Assembly (NCBI GenBank): GCA_047967505.1
Contig: CM106541.1
Reading direction: 5' to 3' (one strand)
Length of the DNA: 64,000 nt
Source of the DNA: Dipteris shenzhenensis
Lineage: Eukaryota > Polypodiophyta > Polypodiopsida > Gleicheniales
Shown here: positions 33,050 to 45,500 of the stretch, one piece after another
Numbering within the stretch: position 1 is the stretch's first letter
How the letters are laid out: each line of letters starts with the position of its first letter
Notes under the pieces: generated by a model
What the model saw: the letters and a program-made list of their open reading frames with translations, nothing else
Told to the model about the DNA's origin: nothing
The model's database searches: none
Program-made: the position numbers and the translations under genes

Positions 33050-33332
33050 ACTTTGTACATGGCTAGCTTGTAACAAATGCATTCGACATGTACACATTGA
33101 AGATGAATGCAAAACCAAGTACTGTTATGCATGTTCAAAATTGGGGCATGATCAGATAGAGTATTGGTATACCAAGAAATGCATTGCAGATGTCAACCAG
33201 GTGGAACAAGAAGTTGAGCCACTATATGAGCATCCTCTAAGGCCCAAGCAAGGATGAGGGAGAGGCAAAGGTGAAGGTGGCAAAGGCCAATGCCAAGGAC
33301 CACCCAAAATCATAGGATTTCTCTATGAAGAG
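33050..33332 (+). pseudogene. Retroelement gag nucleocapsid fragment (left half, split by a nested copia)
   Basis: Reads CNKCIRHVHIEDECKTKYCY, then ACSKLGHDQIEYW and a Gly/Lys-rich linker, ending GFLYEE at the insertion point. The frame continues as DGHTKVECKIWLEQIKLLK at 39362 after the copia element and one copy of the target duplication are removed. CKTKYCYACSKLGHD resembles the gag of the gypsy fragment at 26.5 kb. Confidence 0.65.
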
Positions 33333-33481
33333 TGTTAGGGGTAAAGGCTAGTGTGCTTGCCCACTTGTATAGGGCCCATGTATACTCATATATATCCTAG
33401 AGAGGAATAAGCTCGAGTAGCTTTTGCTCCACCATATACGGTGTCTCTTATCTCTTCCTCCGTGCTCCCTCTCAACCCACA
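33333..33481 (+). repeat. Left LTR of the copia element
   Basis: 149 bp, starting TGTTAGGGGTAAAGG and ending CTCAACCCACA. It contains a TATATAT-like stretch. About 90 percent identical to the right LTR by direct comparison. Confidence 0.95.
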
Positions 33482-33483
33482 AC

Positions 33484-33497
33484 TGGTATCATAGCCA
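33484..33497 (+). other. Primer binding site (initiator-Met tRNA type)
   Basis: TGGTATCATAGCC differs in one base from the usual plant copia primer site TGGTATCAGAGCC and starts two bases after the LTR. Confidence 0.85.
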
Positions 33498-33897
33498 AGG
33501 AGAGCTTGGTGAGTGTGGCCAGCAAGGTCAGAGAGGAGCATCCTGGTGGGAGCTTCAGGAAGAACCAAGAGAACCAAGCAAAGCTATGATTTCTCTGCAT
33601 TGGTGCCTTCTGTGGAGGAGGAACATGAAGTGGGTAGACATGGTAGCTGTAAGAGCAGCTTGTTTGCTCAAGGATTGATGGAAAATATGTTTATCACTCA
33701 CGCATCATCATTGGAGGCCCTGAGCAGTGGTGCTTTGTCTACAACTAGTGGCAACTGGGTGACACTCTGTGTTCCTCTACAAGGCGTCTATTTGTAGAAA
33801 CCATTACCATCATATGCAGCATGATTTGAAAAGTGATTGCTTGTGTTCGTGTGCTCTTTGATTTGTTGGGTCTAATGCTGGTTGGTAGGAGTGGCAC

Positions 33898-34352
33898 AAA
33901 TTACTATTCAAACATGCTGCAGACCTTTATCGACAGCTAGTGTCAACGAGCTAACGAACATCAGATAGAGGGAGGTCTATGTTTCTACCAAGTGCCGATG
34001 CAGCAGCAACAACTCGCAGAAAGAGCACTTACTTTCTTCCTCTCTAGTATCAGAGCACATGTGGTAGAATCATCTACCGTGAAGCTTCACAGTTTAAGAT
34101 GGAATATGGCTGTCCTTCTCCCTCGCAAAAATTACTGTTCAAACATGCTGCAGGCCTTTATCGACAGCTAGTGTCAACGAGCTAATGAACATTAGATAGA
34201 GGGAGGTCTATGTTTCTACCAAGTGCCGATGCAGCAGCAGCAACTCACAAAAAGAGCACTTACTTTCTTCCTCTCTAGTATCAGAGCACATGTGGCAAAA
34301 TCGTCTACCGTGAAGCTTCACAGTTTAAGATGGAATATGGCTATCCTTCCCC
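33898..34352 (+). repeat. 231-bp tandem duplication in the copia leader
   Basis: TTACTATTCAAACATGCTGC at 33901 recurs as TTACTGTTCAAACATGCTGC at 34132. The two copies differ in few bases over the whole unit. Each copy contains CTAGTATCAGAGCACATGTG, which resembles a copia LTR-end plus primer site, so the unit may derive from another copia copy. Confidence 0.85.
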
Positions 34353-35947
34353 CTCTTCTGGCTTTGTCGTCCCAGGCTGGTTGTGGCCACCAGTGAAGAC
34401 CATGTCAAAGAAGGTTTCACCATATCTTAAAAAGTCAAGATCTGACACCTCGATATCTTTGGCAACAAGCAGCTTATTACTTCCGACATGGAGGTTAGCA
34501 TTGTAGGGGACTTTACAGATCATGAGGTAAAGACGACAAGTCTGCAGACATTTAGAAATCTAGACGGTATTTCCCCATTACCGGTATAGGATATTTCAAA
34601 AGGAAGAGATGTGAGCAAACAAACAAGAGCATCCTAGCACTAGTAGCAACTCCAACCCGTGAGCAAAGGAAGAGCAGCCCAGTGATAGCAACATCCACAT
34701 TGAAGAAGAAGAGTGACAGTTCTTTTTTTTAAATCTGGAAATCTAACAGTAAAAGTGAGTAGAATGCCATTTTCGATAGCAAGTATTTGCAAATCCATAC
34801 GGATTTAGGCTTGGTGCCCAACAGAGGAGTCGGAGAACTTTGGAAGGGCTACGTTTTCTCTATCGACAACTCGGTCATCCGAGTTTACAGTATAGAGTTA
34901 TTTACTGTCCAAAATAGGGATAGTTTGATTATTAGTGTGCAGACAACCATTTTGCAGAATGTATATCTTTTCACCTGTGCAAAATTTGCCTGTATGTTCA
35001 ACTAGAGAGTTGTAGATCCTTCAAAACACTACAACTTTGCTGTTGGACGCAAGTTGATCCAACTTTTGGATCACATAACTTCTTGCAGGTGTCACGAGGG
35101 TACAACAGATGCATGATGTTGCCACTTATTTGGATGCCTATGCTTAGAAGTTGGATGCACAAATGCTTTAGAAAATATAGCTTTGGTAGCATTTGTGAGG
35201 TGGAATACCTCTTTCTTGTTCTCTTCTTGTTTGGCACATTCTGTTTGTCACCTCTCAGTTGTGCATTATACCCATTGATAGTTGTCTTGATGCTTAGTTC
35301 AGTGACATTGATAGTCACTTTGCATTGATTTGTTGGGCTGATTTACATCTTTTGGGCAACTTTGGTCCTTCAGTTTTATACTGACTTTTCATAGGGGAGA
35401 CTTTGACAGATTTATGACAGGCATTTGGTACACTTTTATGAATGAAAGTGGATACATGTTTGAGCTGGTTTGTGCTCATTGACTTGCAGGATACTTGATG
35501 TATGCCCATAGTATTTCTCATGAAGTCACTTGGCAACAGTCATTCAGATTGAATGATCATTTGGTTCACCATCTAGTTTTGGTGTTCTATACATGTCAAC
35601 CGTGATTGGGATTTACTTGACTATGGATTTCAATGCATTATGGATTTGCATTGATGGATGCCGCACTGATGTTTATGGATAGTTGAGCTGGGCTCCTATT
35701 GCCATTGGTTAAGCAGGCATTGCTCATTTGGTTCAGTGCATTGCTTACTTGGATTGCCAGACATTGGTAGGTTATTGGGTTGCATATATTCTTGTTTATG
35801 CCTCTTTATGGCTGAGTGCTTTTGAGCCTTTGATCAGCCAGCTTATTTGGAGACTTGATTGGTCTAGATAGCACTATATTTTTTGGTCATTTGGGTTGCC
35901 TATTGCACTATCCTGCTCTTTGCTTGTGAGCTATTGTGCCACATATA

Positions 35948-36817
35948 TGGCATCTACAGTTGGTAGTGCCCTCTTTGATATTGAGAGGTTGGATGGATTG
36001 AACTTTCAATGTTGGAAAGAGAAGATTTATGATGTGTTAGTGCAGAAGAGAAAAACATAAGCCCATTAAATGCAAAGGTGTCAAGCCTAATAGCATTAAA
36101 CAGAGTGTTTGGGATGACATGGATGAGCAGGCATGCTCTATCATTTAGTTATCACTCTCAAAGTTAGTCTACTTGTAGGTACAAGATGGTGTACAGGGTG
36201 TAGACTGCGATGCATATGAGTTCTATACTCGTATATGCCCGATGTATGACTATGATAGTGTTATGTTACAGCATGATGGGCTGAACTTACAAGTTGTGGA
36301 TGGGCTGAAATGCCCTGATGGGTTAAAATACAGCCATGATATGCACTCCAGAGGCAGATCAACTAGTAGAAATAGGTCATGTTCAAGGGGGAATTCCAAG
36401 AGTAAGTTTAGCTCTCGAACTTGTGTTAAATGTTTCTACTGTGGAAAGTATGGCTACAAAAAAAAGTATTGCTGGAAATGGCTGAGAAAATGCAAGAAGA
36501 AGAGCAAAGTTAAGAATGACAGGAAGGAGAAGAAGCATGTTGAGCTTCAGGGCACGGATGCTAGGGTTTCCACTGACAGTAGCAGTGATGAAGGCACCTT
36601 TGACACCTCTTTCTTGGCCACTGATGTACCCATTCTTGGTGATTGGATGTTAGATCCATGTGCTTCATGTCATATGGCCCCTCATAGGTCATGGTTCAGT
36701 GCATATAAGGAATGCATTGTGGGGAGCAGTTTAATGGGCAGTGATCATTCTATGGATGTCTATGGCTATGGGGATATCCACCTTGTTATGCCTAGTGGCT
36801 CTATTCTTATTCTGTAG
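35948..36817 (+). pseudogene. Copia gag and protease remnants
   Basis: Gag starts at 35948 (ASTVGSALFDIERLDGLNFQ, then CWKEKIYDVLVQ). A zinc knuckle CFYCGKYGYKKKYC has Tyr where His is expected. The protease region reads DWMLDPCASCHM, where the active site D-S/T-G is changed to D-P-C. Stops break the frame near 36058, in the middle of gag and at 36817. Confidence 0.8.
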
Positions 36818-37009
36818 AGAGTTAGACATATACTAAGACTTGCTATGAGCAGGATCAGTATTGGACAGTTGGTTGAGGCAGGTTATCGTGTCTCTCTAGG
36901 TGATCATGCATGGAAGATTGCTCGAGGCAATCTGGTTATGACTAGGGGATCACGGGTTGTTGGATTCTCCTATACATTGCATGTATCAGGTGTTTAGGAT
37001 CGGATTCTT

Positions 37010-38068
37010 ATGATTAGAGGGCAGCCATCAATTAGTTTATGGCATGCCAGACTTGGACATATGTCTATGGTAGGTATGGAAGCCCTTACAGTGTTGAGAT
37101 ACATTCATGTTATGGATGTATCTCAGATTTTATGTCATGATTGTCATGATGGTCAGCAGTCAGGATCCTCTTTTGAGAGGAAGACAATCAGTCAGAGGTA
37201 TGTTGAGCCATTGCAGTTGGTTCACATGGTAGTTTGTGGGCCTATGCCTATAGTTTCATTGGGTGGTAACTCTTACTTTGTGACATTTATTGATGCTACT
37301 ACATAGTACATATGGGTATATCTGATTCATAAGAAGCATGATGTATATGGTACATTTCGGCGCTTCTTGGGTAATGCTGAAAATCAGTCAGGAAAGAAGC
37401 TATTGAGCTTGACAACTGATGGTGATAGAGAGTTTACCTCTCCTAGATTTCAGCATCTATGTGATACACATGGTTTCAAGGGGGATTTGACCACCCCTCA
37501 TCATTCTGCTCGTGATGACTTGGCAGAAGGCATACATCGGATTTTATTGGACAGGATTGGTAGCATGCTATGATATGCAGGTCTTACCAAATGCTATTAG
37601 ACTGAGGCATGTAAGGCAACTGCATACTTGCTTAATAGGTCACCCAAGAGATCTCTGGATGGTAGAGTGCCATTTGAGTTCTTGATAGGCAGGGCACCAT
37701 GTTATGAGCATTTACATGTGTTTGCCTGTTGCGAGGCTTATGCTCATGGTTCCAGAGATATGCGCACACAGTTTGGATCCAAATTGAGGAGGTGTATCTT
37801 CCTTGGATACAATGAGTCCAATAGAGACTACAGATTATGGTTATGGGATCCTTCAACTAGAGAACTGATACGCAACCATGATGTGTATTTTAGAGAGGAT
37901 GCTATGCTTAGACAGCCCAGGACTGTGGATAGTAGGAGAGTGGTGTTCCAGGAGGGTGTAAGTGCACAGTTACCTCCGAATCCTTTGCAGGGGCAGTCCA
38001 TATTCCTTGGAGTGGGAGGTTTTTCCCACAGAGGTTATAAAGTTGGGACAGCCACGATTACTTCTTGA
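37010..38068 (+). pseudogene. Copia integrase remnants
   Basis: GAG-pre-integrase motif SLWHARLGHMSMVGMEALT; then CHDCHDGQQ of the zinc site, FVTFIDATT and LTTDGDREFTSPRFQHLC of the catalytic core. The end FACCEAYAHGSRDMR, then RCIFLGYNESNRDYRLWL, fits copia integrase C-termini. Stops occur near 37304 and 37571. Confidence 0.85.
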
Positions 38069-39198
38069 TTTTGGTCAGAGATGATGGTCAGATGTCTCAA
38101 GTATTCCACATGTTTATACTCCTATGGAGATTGTTGGTGCATCTTCTATCGATAGTTATACTTTGCTCCCAGGATGTGGAGTACCTCTTGCAGATGAGGA
38201 TGAGGCTATGCATGGTGAGCATGATACCTTGGCTAATGATGCATGGTATGATCCATTGGCTAGTTATGCCAGGACAGATGTGGTTTCTGTAGTTATTGAC
38301 TCAGGTCATATTGCGCATGGGCAGGAATCATTAATATGTTTGCTTCGTAAGTGCCTCCATGGCTAGAAGCAATCCCCTCGAGATTGGCTTCATAGGTTTG
38401 ATACCGTTATGAGAGCTCATGATGTGATGCGCAGTGAGACAGGTTATGGTTTCAGTATTTAGAAGGTTGCTATTCTTCTGAGGTTACTTGCCATATGGTC
38501 CTTTATGGACAGGGATGCTTTGCAGTGGGAGCTGCATGGTCTTGATGATGTTTGTCTTCAAATACTTGGTTGTTTCAGTATGGAGAGGGGGAAGTTACTG
38601 AGTACTCCATTGCTTGCATTGGCTCCATACTTGAAACACAACAGGTTTGACGATCACATATTAGTTGAGCAGCAGGTTATGGTTGATATGGTAGCCATAG
38701 TACTTCATGCATCCATGATTGGGTTGAGACTTGGTTCTCATATGTTTGTCAGTGGAGCTACACTTCCGGTTCTTTCTTTAGTGGGAGTTGGTAGCATGAT
38801 TATGGAAGTAGGGAAGCGGTTGTGGACATTAGCTACATGCAGGTGATATAGCTTCGGTAGATCAGCAGAGGTCTTCTATAGGACATGTGCTTATGGTCAC
38901 AAGTGGTACAGAGACATTTTCTTTACACAATGACAGTTTGGCTACTATGGACTTAGCACAGGAGCACATGGTGGTGAGAGTTCACTCTCCTAGTGAGATC
39001 TGGCATGAGCTCTTGATTGACTGGCATCTACAGCTTGTCATTTTCTATCCTGCAGACTTGATTTCTGCTAGCAGCTTATCCTCTATGCACTTTGCACATT
39101 GTAAAGTGCCGATGGGCATAGTTGTCATCTTGTTTTTCAGCCTATGGCTAATTGTGTTGTACGTGTACTATACTCCCTTAAAGGCACACTACCTTTAA
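38069..39198 (+). pseudogene. Copia reverse transcriptase/RNase H debris with internal deletion
   Basis: After integrase only scraps remain: QSPRDWLHRFDTVMRAHDVM at about 38368-38430 (RT), ILGCFSMERGKLLSTPL at about 38560-38610, and short pieces to the right LTR. The RT active-site YVDD block is absent, so at least several hundred bases are lost. Confidence 0.65.
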
Positions 39199-39207
39199 GT
39201 GGGAGGT
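39196..39207 (+). other. Polypurine tract
   Basis: AAGTGGGAGGT directly before the right LTR, a standard copia arrangement. Confidence 0.8.
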
Positions 39208-39356
39208 TGCTGGGGGTAAAGGGCAGTGTGCCTGTCCACTTGTACAAGTCCCATGTATACTCATATATATAACAGAGAGGAATAAGCTGGAGTAGCTTTT
39301 GCTCCACCATATACGGTGTCTCTTATCCCTTCCTGCGTGCTCCCTCTCAACCCACA
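39208..39356 (+). repeat. Right LTR of the copia element
   Basis: 149 bp, starting TGCTGGGGGTAAAGG and ending CTCAACCCACA. Confidence 0.95.
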
Positions 39357-39675
39357 AAGAGGACGGTCATACAAAGGTAGAATGTAAGATATGGTTGGAG
39401 CAGATCAAGCTACTCAAGAGTAATTGACCCAAATTGCCAATCAAATCCTCACAGAGGTGACAACATCAATTGATGCCAATGTAGTCACTCAATCTCAAGG
39501 ACCAACAACTAGTCCCAAGAAGGAACCACCTCTAGCAAAGGACCTCAATTGGAAAGCAAAGGACCTCAATTGGAAAGAGCAAAAAACAAGTGGCATCCAA
39601 GGTGGCAAAGGAATTGAAGGCAAAAGCTCTCCTGCAATCGATCTACTTGCCCTATTTATTCTTGCAAGCTCTTAA
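39357..39675 (+). pseudogene. Right half of the interrupted retroelement gag
   Basis: Begins with the target duplication AAGAG and continues DGHTKVECKIWLEQIKLLKS to a stop, then a Lys/Glu-rich stretch with the repeat DLNWKAKDLNWKEQK in another frame (about 39541-39585). Confidence 0.55.
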
Positions 39676-42105
39676 CTCAAGATCTATCTTCTACATGGAT
39701 GGCCTTGCTCATTTATTCTTGCAAGGCTCATTTATTATTGCAAGTGTCTCAAATCAAGGTCTATCTTCTTGGAACACATATGAAGATGTTTGCCTACACT
39801 ACAAGCACTCCCTAATACAAAGGACCAAACACTGGATCTATCTAGATGGTGTCCTCTACTTGCATATCCACTATTGCAATGACTGCTTTTATTATCTAAT
39901 AGTTCCCTTGCTCAAAGATCTCTTCAATTCCAACCAAAAACTCGATTTGGCCATCCCTCCATCAATCATCACCACCAATCTTGTAGCTACAACTACAATG
40001 GGGTCCAAATGTGCCTGCACCCATACCAACTTCTTCAAGCTATATCTTTGTCAAATATATCACATTGTATACCTTTTGAAGAGATCATATGCTGCAATTG
40101 TGTCCATTCGAGCAAAGAAGTTCAACAACCCAATCCGAATGGAGTTAGGCACTCAATCTTGCTAGATTTAGGCCTCTTCTCCTCCACACAATTCAACAAT
40201 TGCATATGCTTCCTTTGATGAACATTTCTTTTCACAATGAGAAACAATACAAAGTTGAGAAGCAACATTTGAATTTGGATCATGGCATCTTTTAAATACT
40301 GCAATTATGGTTAATAGTTTATAGATAACAAGAAGAGCATTAGTCACATTAAATCTTTATATATGGTGGATGAATTTATTATTAAAGTAGTGACCAAATA
40401 TTTAAGTGGTGACCAAAAAAATAAGGATTTATAAAGGATGCAAATGGTGACAACTGACATTGCTACTCAACCACATTGAAAACCTCAAATGCTAATTAAT
40501 GAGCCCTAAGGATTTTTGGGTGAAAAAATGGCTCCAAAATTAAAAAATATCACCAAAGACTTGACTAAAATGGGATTTTAAAGCCATATTCTTTCAGGTT
40601 GTCTCCAAAAGATGGGCTAGAGTACCATATACTAGGCATGAGTATGGAAAATAGTATTAAACATTGTGATACTTACTCCTAAACATATATGAGTTGTTGC
40701 TACATGTTCGTCACTTTTCAGAGGAGGAGCCTTGAAAAAAATACATGTCAATGAGCTCATTGATTATTCTAGACCTTAAAAAAACCCAATGACCCTCAGG
40801 GAAGGGCCCGTTCCTTGTGTTCTTTTAAGTTTTGAAAAGGAAGTGTTCCACTTCTCTATGAACACTTTGTGTGCTTTTACTTTCATTCTTAATCAATTAA
40901 ATATATGAAATGCACAATCACTTGCACTATGGGATTGGGGATCAAAAAGAATGTAAAAAGTCTACTTATTATATTTAAATAAATTGATGTTCTCTCCTTT
41001 GTGATGCAAGTTCTTGACTAAGAGGGAGCTTGGGGAATTGAAAGACGTGACCATGGTGGATGCGAGATAAAAAACTAATGTTCATGTTGTCATAACCGCC
41101 ATATTATGTTACAAGTTGCGTGAATAATGAGTTTCATAGTACGAAGAGAAAGTTATAGGTCTAGGTATTTTTTGGGTTTTAGTCTCTAAAAAGCACGGGT
41201 CTTTTCATCATCTCTAACTCAAGAATGAAAGCAGTATCCATGACATTGTAGGAGAATTGGGTCTGGATTGATTATGTGTCATGTCTCATGCCCAGGATTC
41301 TATTGTTCCTCAACCAGAAAAGGAAAATAAGGTGGTGTTACTAGCCCTACAATACAAGACTTAGGCCCATGATTTTCAAACATCTTCAAAAGATGATTGT
41401 TGACCAACTTGGGAAGACAAGCTTAACAAATGAGCAATTCACTCCAAATGCAATACCATGTTCTAAGATAGATCATTGGGTCTTGTGGCCTAGTTGTTTT
41501 CCATAATTGTCCTCCACTTTGTTCCATAACCTTCCTCCGCTTTTTTCTTCTTTTTCCCCCCACATACACACCGGTTAGGCATACATGGCCAACTACGAGG
41601 GGCACACTGCTTGTGACCTCGCTAATAGGTAGTAGGTTTTCTTCTCAAGGGATTTAAATGTGGGTAGTTAGCTCCCAAACATCCACTCTATTCTTAAAAG
41701 TAAAGAAGAGCAAGAGTGCACAAGTGTGCGTGGTCACTGCCATCTAGTATAGTGTTAACGTGAGTGCTTTTGGATGCAAAAGATAAAGCAAACGATCTTT
41801 TTACGACATTGGGCTATTAAAAGGCACTTTTAGCCCTGCAGGAAAAAAACTTTCTAGGATGATCTACATAAATGGCAATTTGAAGCTCACAACTCAATTA
41901 ACTTTTTAAAATGAATTACAGTGTGGAAATTCACAAGAGGAGTTCCACTTCCTCGAAGAGCGCATTCCCCCGTTCAATGATGCATCAACTAAGAATTAGG
42001 CCTACTTCACACCATTGTTGTGAGATGTTTTGTTCTCCCCCTTTGCGTGTCCTGTGCGTTTTGCATACTTTGGTTAGGTAGAAGGAATGGTCATCGTACG
42101 ACAAC
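39676..42105. other. Region without a convincing gene
   Basis: The longest frame (39590-40165, plus) encodes a hydrophobic, Leu/Tyr-rich product typical of pol-like debris, with no identifiable motif. The rest is AT-rich. Nothing else was recognised. Confidence 0.35.
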
Positions 42106-42581
42106 TTGTTGGTGACCGATCCTGAAATCCGGGGTCCCCTTATAGATGCACTTAACGTCGACCAGAATAGCAATGTTAGTGGAGCTCCTTCCACCTCCGA
42201 ATTTTGGCACCCAAGATTGACGACGAGACTACATGAGAACAACTTCGTTTTCTCCATGAGTGCATCTTTTGCGTGCCTGGGAATGCCCTTTGAGGGGTGG
42301 TAGGGGGGGAGGCCATTCCGAGGAGGAAGCCGGCTGGATTGATCCGGATTTCGACGATCGATGACAGGTCGGGAGCGAAAGTTCGGCGGAATCTGACCGA
42401 GATGGCCAAAATGTGGCCATTCCCGGGCGTCAAGGCTAGCGGGGAGGGCAACGTGGGGATTCTATGTAGGCGGTTTTTGGGAGGAGGATCTTCTAGGTGC
42501 TAGTCGGACGGTATTGGGCGAGATGGAATCTAGGTCAAGGAGTGCGTGAAGCGGCAAATTGGTGATGATTTTAAAATAGGA
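42106..42581 (+). promoter_or_regulatory. Probable promoter and 5' leader of the SUMT gene
   Basis: GC-rich and CpG-rich relative to the flanks, directly upstream of the first SUMT exon. Open frames here on both strands are composition effects. No TATA box was assigned. Confidence 0.45.
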
Positions 42582-45500
42582 ATGGCTTTACATTCTTCTC
42601 AAAAGCCAAGCCCAAAATGCAACCATCATCATCATCATCATCATCATCATCATATATCAAAGCTCAAAGTTGCTCTTTTCAATGTTCATCAACCTTCTCT
42701 GAAACTCCTCTCTATGGCGATGGTGGCTATGGCTGCTGCCTCTGAGCTCTTCGTCTCTGACCTTTCCTCTGCCTTCTCCGCCTCCAAGCTCTCCCCCTCC
42801 CTCCCTTTCGATCGCATCTCCCCCCCCCCTCGCTCGCTCGCTTCTCTCCCCTCTTCATCCCATTCCCCCTTCACAGAGCGCCATTCTGTGAAACTCTCGC
42901 AAGGTGGTGGACGGCTTGACTTCATTGCACAACTGGATCGTGCTTCCCATGCAGGTCTCTGCTCCTTGAATAGCATTTTCATTTATTCCCTGCCTTTAGA
43001 GCACCGTAAGTACGCACCTTACTGTTAACTGTTTTTTCGCTCGCAGAGAGAAGCTTCAACGAGAACCAGGAATGCTCGGTCTCCTCACGTAGCAATGAAG
43101 CGGAGCACGACATAGCCAGTCGATTACCTGAGTTAAGGCAACTGTTAGATTTGCTACGCAAGGAAGAGAGAAGCCAGGCCACTAGAGGCACGAGGAGGAG
43201 CGATCCTGGAAATGTTTTCCTGGTAGGAACTGGACCGGGCGACCCGGACCTCCTCACTTTAAAAGCAGTGCGGCTGATGCAGACAGCCGACTTGGTCTTG
43301 TACGATCGGCTAGTTTCCACAGAAATTTTGGAACTTGTTCATGCCGGTGCTCGTCTCCTGTACGTGGGAAAGACAGCGGGTTATCACAGCCGCACTCAGG
43401 TGAATTGCTTCCCCGTAACAAAAGATTGTGTGGTGAGTATCTTGATGTGATTTGTCCTTCAACGTCTGTGCCGTAGCAGAGATCAATATCTGATCTGGAA
43501 ACCCAATACCTTCGCTTCTCTCCGTCAGGTGACAAAACTCTACTTCCCTTGCTTGATCACACAAGACTTTAGAGTAGGTTTCAAACGTCTTGCTCGTTTG
43601 AGAAAGCTTGCTGTTTATAGAGAGATTGCATCGGATGGTGTGATTGTGCAGGTAGGCGATTAGAGCCAATGCACGTGAGCTTGAATGTGCAATTAGCCAC
43701 CTTGTGTGCACTCGAGCAATTAGGCCCGCCAAATGTAGTCTGATGGTACGTAGGATAGTAAGATTTCATTGGAGGGAGCCGAGAACTCAGGCAGTCCTCA
43801 TCAAGGCCTAGAGCTTGCATTTAAGGACACATAACTTTGTTGGCTCTTCTTCACTGGCATCTTTTTACAATGAAGCACCAAAGTATTTTCGGCACCCTCC
43901 AAAATACCAGTGGACCTTGGTATTTGCACCAATTTGCAAGGAGTTTTCTGTGCTGCCTAGAGAGCACTGAGTTTGTTTACTGTGTATCAGCTCTTAATTG
44001 CTGTGCAATGCACATTCATGCTTTCTACTCCCCTGGGATTTGGCGGCCGTTGACATCGGCAGCCGAAGCACATACACTGGTCACTGAAGAAGCCTTCCTA
44101 GCATTTGCTTTTTTTGTGTGGACATGATAGTACAGAGGTAAGAGACTGGTGTGGCCACCGACATAGAGTTGAGCCTACAGATTCTACAATGATTGTGGAG
44201 GAGAGCCGGACTTGCTCAGTCAGTGGGACTGAGAACATAGCAGTCATCGCAGGTGGACATGAAGATGGGGGCAGAACACTCACAGCATCATGGTTTTGCA
44301 TACATTGGCTGCAGCAACATTCCCACCAGTGGTAGTACATATTGTGGTTTGCCTCCTTTTCCTTTTCTTCCACCATTTTTTCTTCAGGCTCTGTCCTTGC
44401 TTTAACCTTGCCCTTTCTAGATCCAACAAGAATGGTGTCATTGTCTCCATCAAGCACCTTTAACATATCTCCCATCTCGCAAAAGGCAGGGGGCTTTAAC
44501 TTTTCCACGTTTCTCCTGCTGGTAATGAATGATCGCCTCTAGCTGATCCTTGACTATCTTCACCTCGGTATTCCAAATCCATCTCATTTTCAGCAATTGA
44601 TTTTGGAGGTTTGGGTTCCTCATGGTAAACATAGTCTTGTACGTATCCTTGAACGTTGTGCAAGGCTCCGAAGGCGTTCTCTGCAAATTGGATGAGTGGA
44701 ATCACTACATCTGCTGCCATCGTCCGAATGATCAATGAGAGTGCCTATTGTCCTCACACTGTCCAACTTCATCTGGGTCTACAGGTGTTATAATCTTGCC
44801 CACAGCATCAACTGTGTCCTTGGGCTTCAGCTTCAAACCAGTGTCACTTTCCAAATCCAGGTGGCTCTACATCTTCACCTTCTACAACAGGTGATTTGTG
44901 CTGTCCATTTTGGTGAGCCCATCCGATTAGAGGAAACCGTAGATCGGCAAGGTGAAATTGAACACACTGTGACTAACTAGACATAGACACATTTAATTGA
45001 GCTGGAGTCTCCTTCCTTATGTAGAGGGCCTTCTTCCATTAATTGTGCGAAAGATATTGGGTGGCACACGTGGCTATTCTTGTAGCTCAATGATGGATTC
45101 CCGGGATCACACTGACTCTCAGGTCTCTCGCCACACATTTGCACTCAAGTTGAGATGAAGACACACTTAGATTTAGAAAAATGCATAGTTAAGTGTCCTG
45201 CTCCTCAAAGTAAGGACTGATCAAGGTACAAAACTGTCACATCAAGTACTCTGCATAGGCAGCCTAATGTTTTCTATCTACAGCCCTACAGCTAGACGAA
45301 ACTGAGCTCTTCTCCAGTGGACACAAGCTTCTACAACTGATGGTGGCTCCTTTCCTGCCACGTGTCTTACAGAGGCTTCAGTGGACTGAACTGGATGAGA
45401 GAATGGAGTGTAAAGACTCCCTTCCACGGAGGTGAGAAGGGCAGTCTCTCCCCCTTATGCTGGTCAATCAGGTTTATGAAGAGGGCTGACTTGGGCAGAT

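Larger units (their letters stand above)
33333..39356 (+). mobile_element. Complete-ended Ty1/copia retrotransposon, internally deleted
   Basis: Two 149-bp LTRs (33333-33481 and 39208-39356) with TG...CA ends are flanked by the 5-bp duplication AAGAG (33328-33332 and 39357-39361). The LTRs differ at about 15 positions, so the insertion is old. A primer site TGGTATCATAGCC follows the left LTR, and a purine tract AAGTGGGAGGT precedes the right one. Coding remnants in order are gag, protease, integrase and pieces of reverse transcriptase; most of the RT is deleted. Confidence 0.95.

Noticed and set aside
42106-42503. Several frames on both strands before SUMT
   Set aside because: GC-rich promoter composition lacks stops by chance; no motif and no splice continuity.
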